Assembly (NCBI GenBank): GCA_934481345.1
Contig: CAKSPF010000001.1
Coordinates: 467,501-531,500 of the forward strand
Direction: 5' to 3'
Source of the DNA: an uncultured Clostridia bacterium
GTDB lineage: Bacteria; Bacillota; Clostridia; UMGS1810
DNA: 64,000 nt
The first letter of the stretch is position 1. Each line of letters begins with the position of its first letter. The notes under the pieces are model-generated. The model worked only from the letters and a program-made list of their open reading frames with translations. It did not search any database and had not been told where the DNA came from. Below are positions 28,986-37,640 of the stretch, piece after piece. The position numbers and the translations under genes are program-made.

Positions 28986-30521
28986 TTAAAATTGAAATTT
29001 TTTGTCAAGAGTTCTGTATTGAATTGCTTCCGCAAGATGTTCAATCTTTATATTTTCACTTCCGTTAAGGTCCGCAATGGTTCTTGCCACCTTAAGAATA
29101 CGGCTGTGCGCCCTCGCACTCAGACCGAAGGTGTCAAACGCAGCTTTGAGTATTGACTTGCACTCGTCATCCAGAGCGCAGAATTTCTCTATCAGTGCCG
29201 AGTTTAGCTGTGCGTTGCAGTACAGCTTGAAATCCTTGTATCTCTCAAGCTGGATTTTCCTTGCGCGGTTTACCCGTTCACGGATTTTCGCCGAGCTCTC
29301 GCCGCGTCTGTCCGAGGAAAGCTCGTCATATTTTACGGCAGGTACTTCTATGTGCATGTCAAACCTGTCCAAAATCGGCCCGGATATTTTGCCGAGATAT
29401 TTTTGTATCTGACCGGGCGTGCAGGTGCATTCCCTTGTCGGGTCGCCGTAGTAACCGCATTTGCAGGGGTTCATGCTTGCTATAAGCATTACCGAGCTTG
29501 GAAATACCGCCGAGCCCGCCACTCTCGAAACGGTAAGGCATCCGTCCTCCAGAGGCTGGCGCATGGCTTCAACGGCGTCTTTCCTGAACTCCGGGAACTC
29601 GTCCAGAAAAAGCACTCCGCGGTGTGCCAGGCTCATTTCGCCCGGCTTCGGATTTGAGCCGCCGCCCGTTAGTCCCACGCTTGAAACGGTGTGATGCGGA
29701 CTGCGGAACGGTCTTTGCGTTATAAGCGGTGTGTCCGGCTTCAGCTTGCCGGCAATCGAATATATTTTCGTTACCTCCAGCGCTTCGTCAAACGACAAAT
29801 TCGGCAAAATTGACGGCAGACGTTTTGCAAGCATGGTTTTTCCAGAGCCGGGAGATCCTATCATAAGGCAGTTATGACCTCCCGCCGCGGCGATTTCCAG
29901 TGCTCTTTTCGCCGACTCCTGTCCCCGTACATCAGAGAAATCGTCCGCATATTTTTCCGTTGCCGCAAACAGAGCGTCAATGTCGGTAACCGTCTTTTCA
30001 ATGCATTTTTCTCCGCGCAGATGCAAAACGGCTTCGGCAAGGTTTTTTGCGCCGTATACCTCCACTCCCTCCGCAACGGAGGCCTCCTTTGCGTTTTCAC
30101 ACGGCAATATCAGCTTTTTTAACCCGTGACTTACGGCGGCAACCGCCGAGGGCAGCGCACCGTTCACACAGCGCAGTCCTCCGTCCAGCGCAAGCTCGCC
30201 TATAATAAGATACTCGGCAGCACATTCCGAGGGAATCTGTCCCGAAGCCGCCAGAATTGCAATGCTTATAGGCAGGTCGAGGTACACACCTTCTTTTTTA
30301 GTATTTGCCGGTGCAAGATTTACTATTATTTTTTTCTGAGGCAAAATAAAACCGCTGTTTTTAAGTGCGGATTTTATTCTTTCCTTAGATTCCTTAACTG
30401 CGGTATCGGGCAAGCCGACAATATCAATTCCCGGCAAGCCCTGACCTATATCCACTTCCACGTCGAGAATATATCCGTCAACTCCGGATATTCCGCATGA
30501 ATTAACCTTTGAAAGAGCCAT
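28986..30521 (-). CDS. comM: YifB/ComM family Mg-chelatase-like AAA+ ATPase
   Basis: A 511-residue protein with the full ComM/YifB layout. An N-terminal Lon-like ChlI domain has YILDVEVDIGQGLPGIDIVGLPDTAVKESKERIKSAL. The AAA+ core has Walker A GSPGSGKTMLAKRLP and Walker B VLFLDEFPEF. A Cys-containing segment reads MNPCKCGYYGDPTRECTCTP, and a C-terminal Mg-chelatase-type helical domain reads FGLSARAHSRILKVARTIADL. ComM in transformable bacteria is a hexameric helicase that drives branch migration during integration of foreign DNA; in Clostridia the role is less clear. GGAG 6 bases before the ATG fixes the start. Confidence 0.93.
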   Translation of the reverse strand: MALSKVNSCGISGVDGYILDVEVDIGQGLPGIDIVGLPDTAVKESKERIKSALKNSGFILPQKKIIVNLAPANTKKEGVYLDLPISIAILAASGQIPSECAAEYLIIGELALDGGLRCVNGALPSAVAAVSHGLKKLILPCENAKEASVAEGVEVYGAKNLAEAVLHLRGEKCIEKTVTDIDALFAATEKYADDFSDVRGQESAKRALEIAAAGGHNCLMIGSPGSGKTMLAKRLPSILPNLSFDEALEVTKIYSIAGKLKPDTPLITQRPFRSPHHTVSSVGLTGGGSNPKPGEMSLAHRGVLFLDEFPEFRKDAVEAMRQPLEDGCLTVSRVAGSAVFPSSVMLIASMNPCKCGYYGDPTRECTCTPGQIQKYLGKISGPILDRFDMHIEVPAVKYDELSSDRRGESSAKIRERVNRARKIQLERYKDFKLYCNAQLNSALIEKFCALDDECKSILKAAFDTFGLSARAHSRILKVARTIADLNGSENIKIEHLAEAIQYRTLDKKFQF

Positions 30522-30667
30522 ATTTATCTCCTGTAAAATTCTATAATATATACCTGTATATTAATATATTACCATAAATTATATAATTTTTCCATACATT
30601 TTTGAATTTTTATTTTTAATATTTTGTAAATAAGTATTTCATTTTAATAACATATGTCGATTTGCTG

Positions 30668-30698
30668 TTGACAATCCGCTCCTTCTTTGCAATAATAT
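30668..30698 (+). promoter_or_regulatory. Probable promoter of the secreted-protein pair
   Basis: An exact TTGACA is at 30668-30673, followed by AT-rich sequence with TAATAT at 30693-30698 (19-base spacer) or AATAAT at 30691 (17 bases). It lies about 50 bases before the TTG start at 30746. The rest of the 224-bp gap to comM is very AT-rich and shows no other feature I can name. Confidence 0.6.
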
Positions 30699-30745
30699 AT
30701 AATAGCTATAATTATAAACTTTTTACATAAAGGAACTGATTTCAA

Positions 30746-31876
30746 TTGAAAAAATTTATAAAAGCACTGACTGTTACCGCTGTTTTTTTGTCGCTGTGCA
30801 TTTTGAATGTTTATGCGGACGGAATAAAGGTAATAATAGATAATAAAGAAATAAACTTCGATACCGAGCCTGTCATGCGAAACGACAGAGTTATGGTTCC
30901 GCTCAGGCAAACCTTTGAAGCGCTCGGAGCCGCTGTCACATGGGATGAAAATACCCTTTGCGCCGCCGCTGAAAAAGATGGCATAACCGTAAGTGTACAA
31001 AGCGGAAGCGACTGCCTCACCGTAAATCAAAAAACAGTTAAAATGGACTGCCCCGTTATTGAAATATCCGACAGAATACTGATTTCGGTGCGCTATGCGG
31101 CAGAAGCCTTCGGATATACGGTAAACTGGAATGAGGATACAAACTCGGCTGTGATAAGCACCGCGCCCGACTATGAATGTTATGAAAACGGCGGCGAAAA
31201 AGTTCCGGTTTATACAAGCGTTGTCACAGATGCAAAGTATATAGAAGAACAGCTTGATATATGCACGGACTCTGACTATGCATACTCCACAACATACGAA
31301 GACGTAACGGAATATATCATGGATTTGCAAAAGTATTACGGCTACAGCTATTACACAACCGTATTCGGTGAAAACGGCGATGTAAAATATGTATACCGCA
31401 ACGCAGAAACAGGCGGCACAGTGCGGATTTTATGCACAAACACCGACAAATACGGCTATACCGCAGTAATCACCCCGACAGCAAATAAGCAGGATAAACC
31501 GCAGGTGCAAACTCCTGCCGAATCAAACCCCAAAAATCCTGATGAAAACCGGGAATACGAACAGCCCGATGAAAGCTCGGACGTTGAATATTATGAAAAT
31601 ACGGATAATACCCTGCCGACATACACCTATGTCACCGGCGTAAAACCGTACAGCACCGAAAAAACCGAAGACTGCACCGTATATAAATACAAAGACAGCT
31701 TTGCTTCAGCCGCACAGTATGAAATGGCAATTACCATGTTCTGCGGTTTCAGCGAATACAATACCGAAATAGACTTCGGCTCTGTCACTACCTATTATAC
31801 AAACGGCAATACTGCAGTCGGAGTTGTAAATTCCATGTTTAATAATGAAGTATGGATTGTTGTGGCAAATAAATAA
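30746..31876 (+). CDS. Secreted protein with copper-amine-oxidase-N-like (stalk) domain
   Basis: A 376-residue exported protein; the start is TTG after AAAGGA, and the signal peptide ends near NVYADG. Residues about 25-135 form a copper amine oxidase N-terminal-type domain (PF07833-like) with its two tell-tale repeats, MRNDRVMVPLRQTFEALGAAVTWDE and ISDRILISVRYAAEAFGYTVNWNED. This domain is common as a surface module in Firmicutes and does not imply oxidase activity. A Pro/Glu-rich linker (about 255-290) separates two similar small domains, compare CYENGGEKVPVYTSV and YYENTDNTLPTYTYV, both with a following tyrosine-rich half. Function unknown. It is followed after 24 bp by a lipoprotein gene, likely co-transcribed. 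Confidence 0.78.
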   Translation: MKKFIKALTVTAVFLSLCILNVYADGIKVIIDNKEINFDTEPVMRNDRVMVPLRQTFEALGAAVTWDENTLCAAAEKDGITVSVQSGSDCLTVNQKTVKMDCPVIEISDRILISVRYAAEAFGYTVNWNEDTNSAVISTAPDYECYENGGEKVPVYTSVVTDAKYIEEQLDICTDSDYAYSTTYEDVTEYIMDLQKYYGYSYYTTVFGENGDVKYVYRNAETGGTVRILCTNTDKYGYTAVITPTANKQDKPQVQTPAESNPKNPDENREYEQPDESSDVEYYENTDNTLPTYTYVTGVKPYSTEKTEDCTVYKYKDSFASAAQYEMAITMFCGFSEYNTEIDFGSVTTYYTNGNTAVGVVNSMFNNEVWIVVANK

Positions 31877-31900
31877 AATGTAATTATACGGGAGGCTGCT

Positions 31901-32560
31901 ATGAAACGTAAATTAACCAAATTATTAACCTTTGTCCTTGCTTTGAGTATAGCTTTTTGCTTTACCGGATGCAGCGAGGAAAAAACTGCAAAAAAGAATC
32001 TGACCGCTATGTTTGACGACCTGAAAAAAGGCAATTATTATGAAGCTGTTTCGACATATATCTACAATAATGAAAACTCAAACGACTTTTTAAAGTGCGG
32101 CGACAATTTTAACGAAAACGCTTTTCCGGGCTACAGTATGCACAAGGCGCTTTTTGACTCTCTCGAATACAAGATAAAGGAATCAAAAATCATTAATCAG
32201 TCCGAAATACATTTTATAACCGACGTCACATCAATAGACCTTACTCCCGTAGGCAAAGAACTTGCCGATACAGCCGTAGCATACAATGAATCGGCTGCAA
32301 ATGCCGAGGAGGTTGAAAAGCTTACGGAAAATGAGCTTAACGACATTATGACGCAGCAGCTCGGAAGTATAAGCAAGGATTACCTCAAAAGCGGCAATGT
32401 AAAAACCGTTACAAACGAGGTCGAGATTGTAATGGGCTATACCGAGGACGGCAAATGGCTTGTTTCCATGACCGATGACCTCTACAACGTTTTGACCGGC
32501 AGTGTATACGACGCATTCTACAAGGTTATAGAAGAATCCGATATAACTCCCAAAAAGTAA
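31901..32560 (+). CDS. Lipoprotein of unknown function
   Basis: A 219-residue protein with a clear lipoprotein signal (MKRKLTKLL, hydrophobic run, lipobox FTGC with Cys at about 24). A GGGAGG site lies 5 bases before the ATG. The mature part has the look of small DUF4878/DUF5105-type ligand-like lipoproteins: KKNLTAMFDDLKKGNYYEAVSTYIY near the start and VEIVMGYTEDGKWLVSMTDDLYNVLTG near the end. I do not recognise a specific function. It is second in a two-gene unit and is closed by a strong terminator. Confidence 0.8.
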   Translation: MKRKLTKLLTFVLALSIAFCFTGCSEEKTAKKNLTAMFDDLKKGNYYEAVSTYIYNNENSNDFLKCGDNFNENAFPGYSMHKALFDSLEYKIKESKIINQSEIHFITDVTSIDLTPVGKELADTAVAYNESAANAEEVEKLTENELNDIMTQQLGSISKDYLKSGNVKTVTNEVEIVMGYTEDGKWLVSMTDDLYNVLTGSVYDAFYKVIEESDITPKK

Positions 32561-32584
32561 TCTGCAAAATAATATTTTATATTC

Positions 32585-32623
32585 AAAAACGGCTGTGTAT
32601 CAAAATACACAACCGTTTTTTTT
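32585..32623. terminator. Bidirectional intrinsic terminator
   Basis: The hairpin arms AACGG-TGTGTAT / ATACACA-CCGTT, with a CAAA loop, are flanked by an A run on the left and eight T on the right. It lies between the convergent lipoprotein gene (plus) and the PBP gene (minus) and can stop both. Confidence 0.88.
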
Positions 32624-32629
32624 ATCTCG

Positions 32630-35014
32630 TTACTGCTGTTTCTTAGACTCTGCCGTACCGGACGTTGTCTGCCCGGAAGAAGTGCCGGGCGAAGCTGAAT
32701 TTGTATTCGGCTCCGTTGCCGTACCGGTCTGACTTTCTGTGCCCGTATTGCTTTCCGAAGTATTCGTACCTTCCGTATTGCCTTCATGATTTGTATTGTC
32801 TTTCGGCTTTTGAGACGGAGTATACTGATACTTGCTTTTCGTGCCTATATGCTCATGCTTTCCGCTGCACATTTCCGAAGCATATTCCTTATTTACATAT
32901 GCGGTTGTCCTGCTGCAGCTGTATGTGGGTTTAAGACCTGTATTTGTGCATACTGTCATTTTTTCCACGCCCGAAGGCTGTTTGAAATGTTTTTCGTCAA
33001 GCGGCTTGTGAATTTGCGTCATTACACTGCGCCATGCAGTAAGCGCAGGGTTTCCGCCGCCGGCTATCGTCTTTTGTATGTCATATCCAAACCACACCGA
33101 GCCTACATAATACGGAGTATATCCTATAAACCAGCGATCCTTGGAGTCGTCTGTGGTACCTGTCTTGCCGCAGGTATCCATATTGGGAATCTGCGCTCCG
33201 TAGCCCGTACCGCTCTTTACTACCTCCTGCAAAAGCAAATCCATGAGATATGCCGTTTCCGCGGAGAACGCTTCGTTTGTTTCCGGCTTTTTCTCAAGCA
33301 GAAGCCGTCCGTCCGCGTCATATACCTTTGTATAAAGCGAAGGTTCTATATATTTTCCGCCGTTTGCAAAAGCGGAATAAGCCGCATTCATGTCGATTAC
33401 CCTCACGCCGTTTGTAAGACCTCCGAGAGCCAGCGAAGACAGGTTTTTGTCGCTGTACACCTTGCCGTTTTTGGTTTCGGAAGAAATTATCGTATCCATA
33501 TGAAGCTTGTTTTTCAGGTATTTGTACGACCTGTCCACAGTGAGCTTTTCCAGTACGCGCACGGCAGGAATATTGTATGAATGTGCCAGAGCGCTCTTTA
33601 CGCTCACATATCCGTGATAACGCCTGTCTGAGTTTTTCGGCTCCCAACCGTTTATATTAAGCGGTGAATCCTCCACGGTTGTTCCCTCTGTGATAAGTCC
33701 CAGATCTATCGCCGGGCCGTAAACGGCTATCGGCTTTATCGAAGAACCCGGCTGACGCGGAGTCTGCGTTGCACGGTTCAGCACTCTGTTTGCCGTCTTT
33801 TCTCCCCTGCCGCCGATTATTCCCTTTACCTGACCTGTTTTCGGGTCGCTCACAACCATTGCGGATTCGGGCTGAGTATTTCCGGAGAATTTCGGGAATG
33901 TAGACTCCGAGGTATATACATCCTCCATCGTTTTCTGCACATCGGGGTCTACGGTAGCGTATATTTTAAGTCCGCCGTTATACAGCATGTTTGTGGCAAA
34001 CTGTTCCGAATAACCCTTTTCCATAAGGTCGTCAAGCAAGGTTTCAAAAAGCGCGTCAAGGAAATACGACTGCACCTTCTGTACCTTTTCCTTTCCCTGC
34101 TTAAACACGAGCTTTTCGCTGATCGCCTCGTCGTACTCGTCTTTTGTTATATGTCCGAGCTCAAGCATTTTGCCGAGCACAAGCTTTTGTTTTTTGGCAT
34201 TGTTTTCCGGATTTACAATCGGGTCGTACATCGACGGATACTGCGTTATACCCGCTATGCACGCACATTCCGCCAGACTCAGCTCGGAAACGTCCTTTGC
34301 AAAATAAGTATTTGCCGCAGCCTCCACACCGTTTGCACCCTGGCTCAGATAAATCGTATTCATGTACATTTCAAGAATCTGTTCCTTGCTTATCTTGCTT
34401 TCAAGCACAATCGCCCTTAGCATCTCACGGATTTTTCTTGATTTTGTACGCTCCTTGTCATTTGTGATATTCTTTACAAGCTGCTGCGTTATGGTACTTC
34501 CTCCGTATGAAGAATCACCCTTTAATACATAGTTTATCGCCGCGCCCACGCTTCGCTTGATGTCAACTCCGTGATGCTTGTAAAAACGCTGGTCCTCAAT
34601 GGAAACAAATGCGTCCTTTAAGTCCTCGGGAATTTTGTCTATACTCACCCAAATGCAGTTTTCGGCAGCGACAAACTGTTCATACCGCTTTTGATTTCCG
34701 TCCTCATCGGTATAATACACAGTAGATGACAAATTCAGATTCAGCGAACTAAGATTGTCACCGAATGAAAAATCAATATTCTTTGCAATCCATATTCCCG
34801 AAAAGACTGTCATTGCAAGAAACATTAGCACAAAAATCTTGACAGCAGTGCCTAAAATTCTGCGTTTGTGCTTTCTTTTCTTTTTTGATGTCTTGGCGGA
34901 GGATTTGTCCGCGCTGTGTCCGTTTGATATTTTATTTTTTGAAGCGTCGTCCGCATTTGAACCGCTGAGACGCTTTGCCCGCTGACGAGCCCGTACTTTA
35001 TCGAGGCTATCCAT
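32630..35014 (-). CDS. Class A penicillin-binding protein (PBP1A type)
   Basis: A 794-residue bifunctional peptidoglycan synthase. Order: a basic cytoplasmic tail with KKKRKHKRR; one membrane helix (about 53-76); a GT51 transglycosylase domain with EDQRFYKHHGVD, STITQQLVKN and KIREMLRAIVLESK; and a transpeptidase domain with RQPGSSIKP (active Ser S424, K427) and the KTGT triad (CGKTGTTDDSKDRWFIGY). A roughly 80-residue Thr/Ser/Asn/Gly-rich tail after residue 715 is low-complexity and probably extends through the wall. GGAG is 8 bases before the ATG. It polymerises and cross-links peptidoglycan on the outer face of the membrane. It is not adjacent to the BlaI/M56 pair. Confidence 0.95.
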   Translation of the reverse strand: MDSLDKVRARQRAKRLSGSNADDASKNKISNGHSADKSSAKTSKKKRKHKRRILGTAVKIFVLMFLAMTVFSGIWIAKNIDFSFGDNLSSLNLNLSSTVYYTDEDGNQKRYEQFVAAENCIWVSIDKIPEDLKDAFVSIEDQRFYKHHGVDIKRSVGAAINYVLKGDSSYGGSTITQQLVKNITNDKERTKSRKIREMLRAIVLESKISKEQILEMYMNTIYLSQGANGVEAAANTYFAKDVSELSLAECACIAGITQYPSMYDPIVNPENNAKKQKLVLGKMLELGHITKDEYDEAISEKLVFKQGKEKVQKVQSYFLDALFETLLDDLMEKGYSEQFATNMLYNGGLKIYATVDPDVQKTMEDVYTSESTFPKFSGNTQPESAMVVSDPKTGQVKGIIGGRGEKTANRVLNRATQTPRQPGSSIKPIAVYGPAIDLGLITEGTTVEDSPLNINGWEPKNSDRRYHGYVSVKSALAHSYNIPAVRVLEKLTVDRSYKYLKNKLHMDTIISSETKNGKVYSDKNLSSLALGGLTNGVRVIDMNAAYSAFANGGKYIEPSLYTKVYDADGRLLLEKKPETNEAFSAETAYLMDLLLQEVVKSGTGYGAQIPNMDTCGKTGTTDDSKDRWFIGYTPYYVGSVWFGYDIQKTIAGGGNPALTAWRSVMTQIHKPLDEKHFKQPSGVEKMTVCTNTGLKPTYSCSRTTAYVNKEYASEMCSGKHEHIGTKSKYQYTPSQKPKDNTNHEGNTEGTNTSESNTGTESQTGTATEPNTNSASPGTSSGQTTSGTAESKKQQ

Positions 35015-35158
35015 AGTAAGCGCTCCGTTTCTGTGATAATATACTGTTCAACCTTAGTATATCATAGAAATAATAAATTAATGTTACAAACAATTTACGA
35101 ATAGTTTAAAATTTTCCGGAAAAACTAAAAAAGACTAAAAAGCAAAGGTATGAATGTT

Positions 35159-35575
35159 ATGAAAAAAAACGTAATGTACACTTTAATATCATTATCGGTA
35201 TTTGTCTGCGCCGTTTTTTACACCTCAAATGTCCAAAGTCCCGCACCAAAGAGACAAAATGCAAAACCTGAGCGGGATTTTGCATATGCAAAAGATTCTA
35301 AGACAGAACCGGAATACAAAAACACCTCCGAAGACGAAAACGAAAATATAAACGTCGGTGTAAGTGTGCCTCATGTTACAAAATATATTCTTAAATATTA
35401 CAACAATAAGGTTATGCTTATATGCGAATACAGTAACGGCAAAAAAACGGAAAGCGAGGTAACGGAAATCAACGTCAATTACCTCACCGAAACCGACAAA
35501 AAATCTCTGAGCGACGGAATTGTTCTCAAAAATTCCGAAGAAGTATATAAGCTTATCGAGGACTATTCAAGCTGA
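35159..35575 (+). CDS. Small membrane-anchored protein with BofC C-terminal-like domain
   Basis: A 138-residue protein starting at the ATG at 35159 (AAAGG about 10 bases upstream; the ATG at 35150 is too close to it). An N-terminal hydrophobic anchor is followed by a charged linker and a C-terminal domain resembling the BofC C-terminal domain: the YNNKVMLICEYSNG strand, then TEINVNYLTETDKKSLSDGIVLKNSEEVYKLIEDYSS, which matches the family end pattern (LPExDxxxLxxGIxVxSxEELxxLIEDY). In Bacillus BofC controls the SpoIVB protease step that leads to sigma-K activation. A sporulation role here is plausible by family but not shown. It converges with apbE, whose stop is 3 bp away. Confidence 0.72.
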   Translation: MKKNVMYTLISLSVFVCAVFYTSNVQSPAPKRQNAKPERDFAYAKDSKTEPEYKNTSEDENENINVGVSVPHVTKYILKYYNNKVMLICEYSNGKKTESEVTEINVNYLTETDKKSLSDGIVLKNSEEVYKLIEDYSS

Positions 35576-35577
35576 AA

Positions 35578-36549
35578 TCAGTATTCACGGACGGTTCCGT
35601 CCTCCGTGAGAATAATTATTTTTATGCCGTCAAAGGATTTTGCGACTTTTTCCGCTTTGCCGCTTCCGAGCACAAACACAGCGGTGGAAAGCGCGTCCGC
35701 CATAGCCGAATTATCACATATCACGGTTGCGCTTTTAATTCCGCTTTCGGCAGGATAGCCGGTTTTCGGATTTAAAATGTGGTGATATATTCTGCCGTTT
35801 TTTTCAAAATATCTCTCATAAGCTCCGCTTGTCACAACCGAAGTATTTTCCGCGGCATAAATTTTAAAATACTCGCCTCTTTGCTTAAAGGGCGTCTGTA
35901 TGCCTATGCTCCACTTGTGAAACGGACTTTTCCTGCCTACGGCATAGATATTTCCGCCCAAATCCACAAGCGCGCCTTTGATTTTGTATTTTTTCAGAAC
36001 GGCTGCGGCGCGGTCGGCGGCATAACCCTTTGCAATTCCGCCGAGATCTATGCTCATGCCGTCTGCAGCAAGGGTTACGGTTCTTTCGTTTTCATCAAGA
36101 ATTACTTTTTTATAATCCGCATATGCCAGCTTTTCTTTCACCGCACTGTCTGACGGCACTTTGGGATTTTCCGATTTTATATTCCACAAATCGGCAAGAG
36201 GTTTTATGCTTATGTCAAAAGCTCCGTCCGTCTTTTCGGATACTTCGCCGGCAAGCTTTATAAGATTGAAAACCTCATCGGAAACCTTTACCGGTGTACC
36301 GCTTTTTGCAGTATTTACAGCATAAATCTCACTTTTTTCCGAGTATGCGTTAAGCATGGAATCTATTCTGTGTATCTCCTCCATAGCCTTATTTGCGGCA
36401 AGCTTGGCATTTTTTCCTCTTGCGGTAATGCTTATTACCGTGTCGAGCGCGAACTCACGGGTTTGATATTCCTTTCGCAAACTGTATGCAAAAACTGCGG
36501 CGATTACGCAAAGCAGGACGGCAAACAGCAAAAAAATCTTTTTCTTCAT
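35578..36549 (-). CDS. apbE: FAD:protein FMN transferase (ApbE family)
   Basis: A 323-residue protein with an N-terminal hydrophobic export/anchor segment (about 4-22) and no lipobox Cys. ApbE signatures: EFALDTVISITARG; SEKTDGAFDISIKPLADLWN; the conserved SIDLGGIAKGYAADRAAAVL; LVDLGGNIYAVG; and HHILNPKTGYPAESGIKSATVI with the metal-binding Asp/Thr region MADALSTAVFVLG. It transfers FMN from FAD to Thr of a target motif, as in Rnf, Nqr or extracellular flavoproteins, on the outer face of the membrane. No Rnf genes are in the window, so its partner is unknown. It starts 11 bp after the GNAT gene's stop. Confidence 0.93.
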   Translation of the reverse strand: MKKKIFLLFAVLLCVIAAVFAYSLRKEYQTREFALDTVISITARGKNAKLAANKAMEEIHRIDSMLNAYSEKSEIYAVNTAKSGTPVKVSDEVFNLIKLAGEVSEKTDGAFDISIKPLADLWNIKSENPKVPSDSAVKEKLAYADYKKVILDENERTVTLAADGMSIDLGGIAKGYAADRAAAVLKKYKIKGALVDLGGNIYAVGRKSPFHKWSIGIQTPFKQRGEYFKIYAAENTSVVTSGAYERYFEKNGRIYHHILNPKTGYPAESGIKSATVICDNSAMADALSTAVFVLGSGKAEKVAKSFDGIKIIILTEDGTVREY

Positions 36550-36560
36550 AGTAAAATCCT

Positions 36561-37082
36561 TTATTCAAAAACCTTTTTCGGGAAAGCGTCATGCTCTCCT
36601 ATGAATTTTTCCATCCATATTACATCAAGCCACATTTCGGATTTGTACCCGCATTTTGAAAAATGAGCCGTCTTTTTATACCCCATTTTCTCGTGAAATT
36701 TTTCACTTTGCTCGTTCGGATGAGTTATGCAGGCATACAGATTCTTTATTCCGAGCTTTTTCAGCCTGTCCTCAAGCTCGCTGTAGAGCGCGGTTCCTAT
36801 TCCCTTTGATGAGCACCCGTGCTTAACATATATTGATATTTCTGCAGACCAGTCATAAGCCGCGCGTCCCTTGAACGCTCCGGCATATGCATATCCGATA
36901 ACCCTGCCGTTTTCTTCCGCTGTCACATACGGATATTTTTTCAGCGTGTTTGTTATTCTCTGCCTGAATTCCTCTGCCGTCGGCGTGTCATAATCAAACG
37001 TAACGGCAGTGTTTTTTACATAATAGTCATAAATTTCCCGTATTTCCTCCGCATTTTCCTCTGACGCTGTATGTATTGTCAT
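36561..37082 (-). CDS. GNAT N-acetyltransferase (phosphinothricin-acetyltransferase-like)
   Basis: A 173-residue GNAT enzyme close in layout to Pat/YncA (MnaT) proteins: IREIYDYYVKNTAVTFDYDTPTAEEFRQRI, then VIGYAYAGAFKGRAAYDWSAEISIYVKHGCSSKGIGTALYSELE, where the GCSSKGIG loop binds acetyl-CoA pyrophosphate. HEKMGYKKTAHFSKCGYKS and WLDVIWMEK finish the fold. It would N-acetylate a small amine, such as methionine sulfoximine-like compounds or an amino acid, in the cytoplasm. Substrate not determinable. Confidence 0.9.
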   Translation of the reverse strand: MTIHTASEENAEEIREIYDYYVKNTAVTFDYDTPTAEEFRQRITNTLKKYPYVTAEENGRVIGYAYAGAFKGRAAYDWSAEISIYVKHGCSSKGIGTALYSELEDRLKKLGIKNLYACITHPNEQSEKFHEKMGYKKTAHFSKCGYKSEMWLDVIWMEKFIGEHDAFPKKVFE

Positions 37083-37106
37083 TTTTTATTCCTCCGTATA
37101 TTTATT

Positions 37107-37149
37107 TTATTTACAGCCGTGCGGTATCAGAACGCACGGCTGTAAATAA
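37107..37149. repeat. 17-bp perfect hairpin spanning the stop codon of a GNAT gene
   Basis: Arms 37107-37123 and 37133-37149 are exact reverse complements (core ACAGCCGTGCG) with a 9-base loop. The stop codon at 37127 lies in the loop, so the last few codons form one arm. No T run follows on the minus strand, so it is not a classical terminator; it could protect mRNA ends or stop transcription weakly. Confidence 0.6.
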
Positions 37150-37633
37150 GCATATTTTTTGATTTTATACGTCTGTCTGCTTCGGCACTTAACGCAAATC
37201 CGCATTTTTCCAAAACGTGCCGTGACGCTTCGTTTTCCGCTTCGCAAACGCAATACAGCTTTTTGAAAGCTCTGTTTTTAAGAAGCCGTTCCGATATAAG
37301 CAAAAGCGCCCCGGAGGCATATCCCCTGCCGCGGAATTTATCCGCAACCGCATAGCCTATCTCGGCTTCGTCATGATTTAATGCAAGCGTGCTGTTGCCT
37401 GCACTCATTACCGTTATAATGCCGGCAGGTCTGCCTGTCGGTTTCGGTATCACTGCATAAAATCCACCGCAATCTGTAAGAATTTTTATTATCCTTCGGC
37501 AATCCTCTGCGCCCGAAGGCATTTCCCATTGAGCCGCGCTTAGTGATTTGATTTCTTTTAAAAGTCCGTACAGGCACTCCGCGTTCTGCTCCGTCCAAGG
37601 GCGGATAATTATGTTTTCCGACTCTGCCGTCAT
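37127..37633 (-). CDS. GNAT N-acetyltransferase (RimJ/RimL type)
   Basis: A 168-residue GNAT protein with RimJ/RimL-type order: IIIRPWTEQNAECLYGLLKEI at the start, EIGYAVADKFRGRGYASGALLLISERLL with the RGRGYA acetyl-CoA loop, and KKLYCVCEAENEASRHVLEKCGFAL near the end. Members of this group acetylate protein N-termini, amino acids or other amines. It lies 7 bp after the mgtC-like gene and 45 bp before the other GNAT gene. A hairpin overlaps its stop. Confidence 0.88.
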   Translation of the reverse strand: MTAESENIIIRPWTEQNAECLYGLLKEIKSLSAAQWEMPSGAEDCRRIIKILTDCGGFYAVIPKPTGRPAGIITVMSAGNSTLALNHDEAEIGYAVADKFRGRGYASGALLLISERLLKNRAFKKLYCVCEAENEASRHVLEKCGFALSAEADRRIKSKNMLIYSRAF

Positions 37634-37640
37634 ATAAATT

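Noticed and set aside
30644..31330. 228-codon open frame on the minus strand
   Set aside because: Antisense to the secreted copper-amine-oxidase-N-like protein; the composition (Cys/Tyr/Phe rich) is typical of shadow translation.
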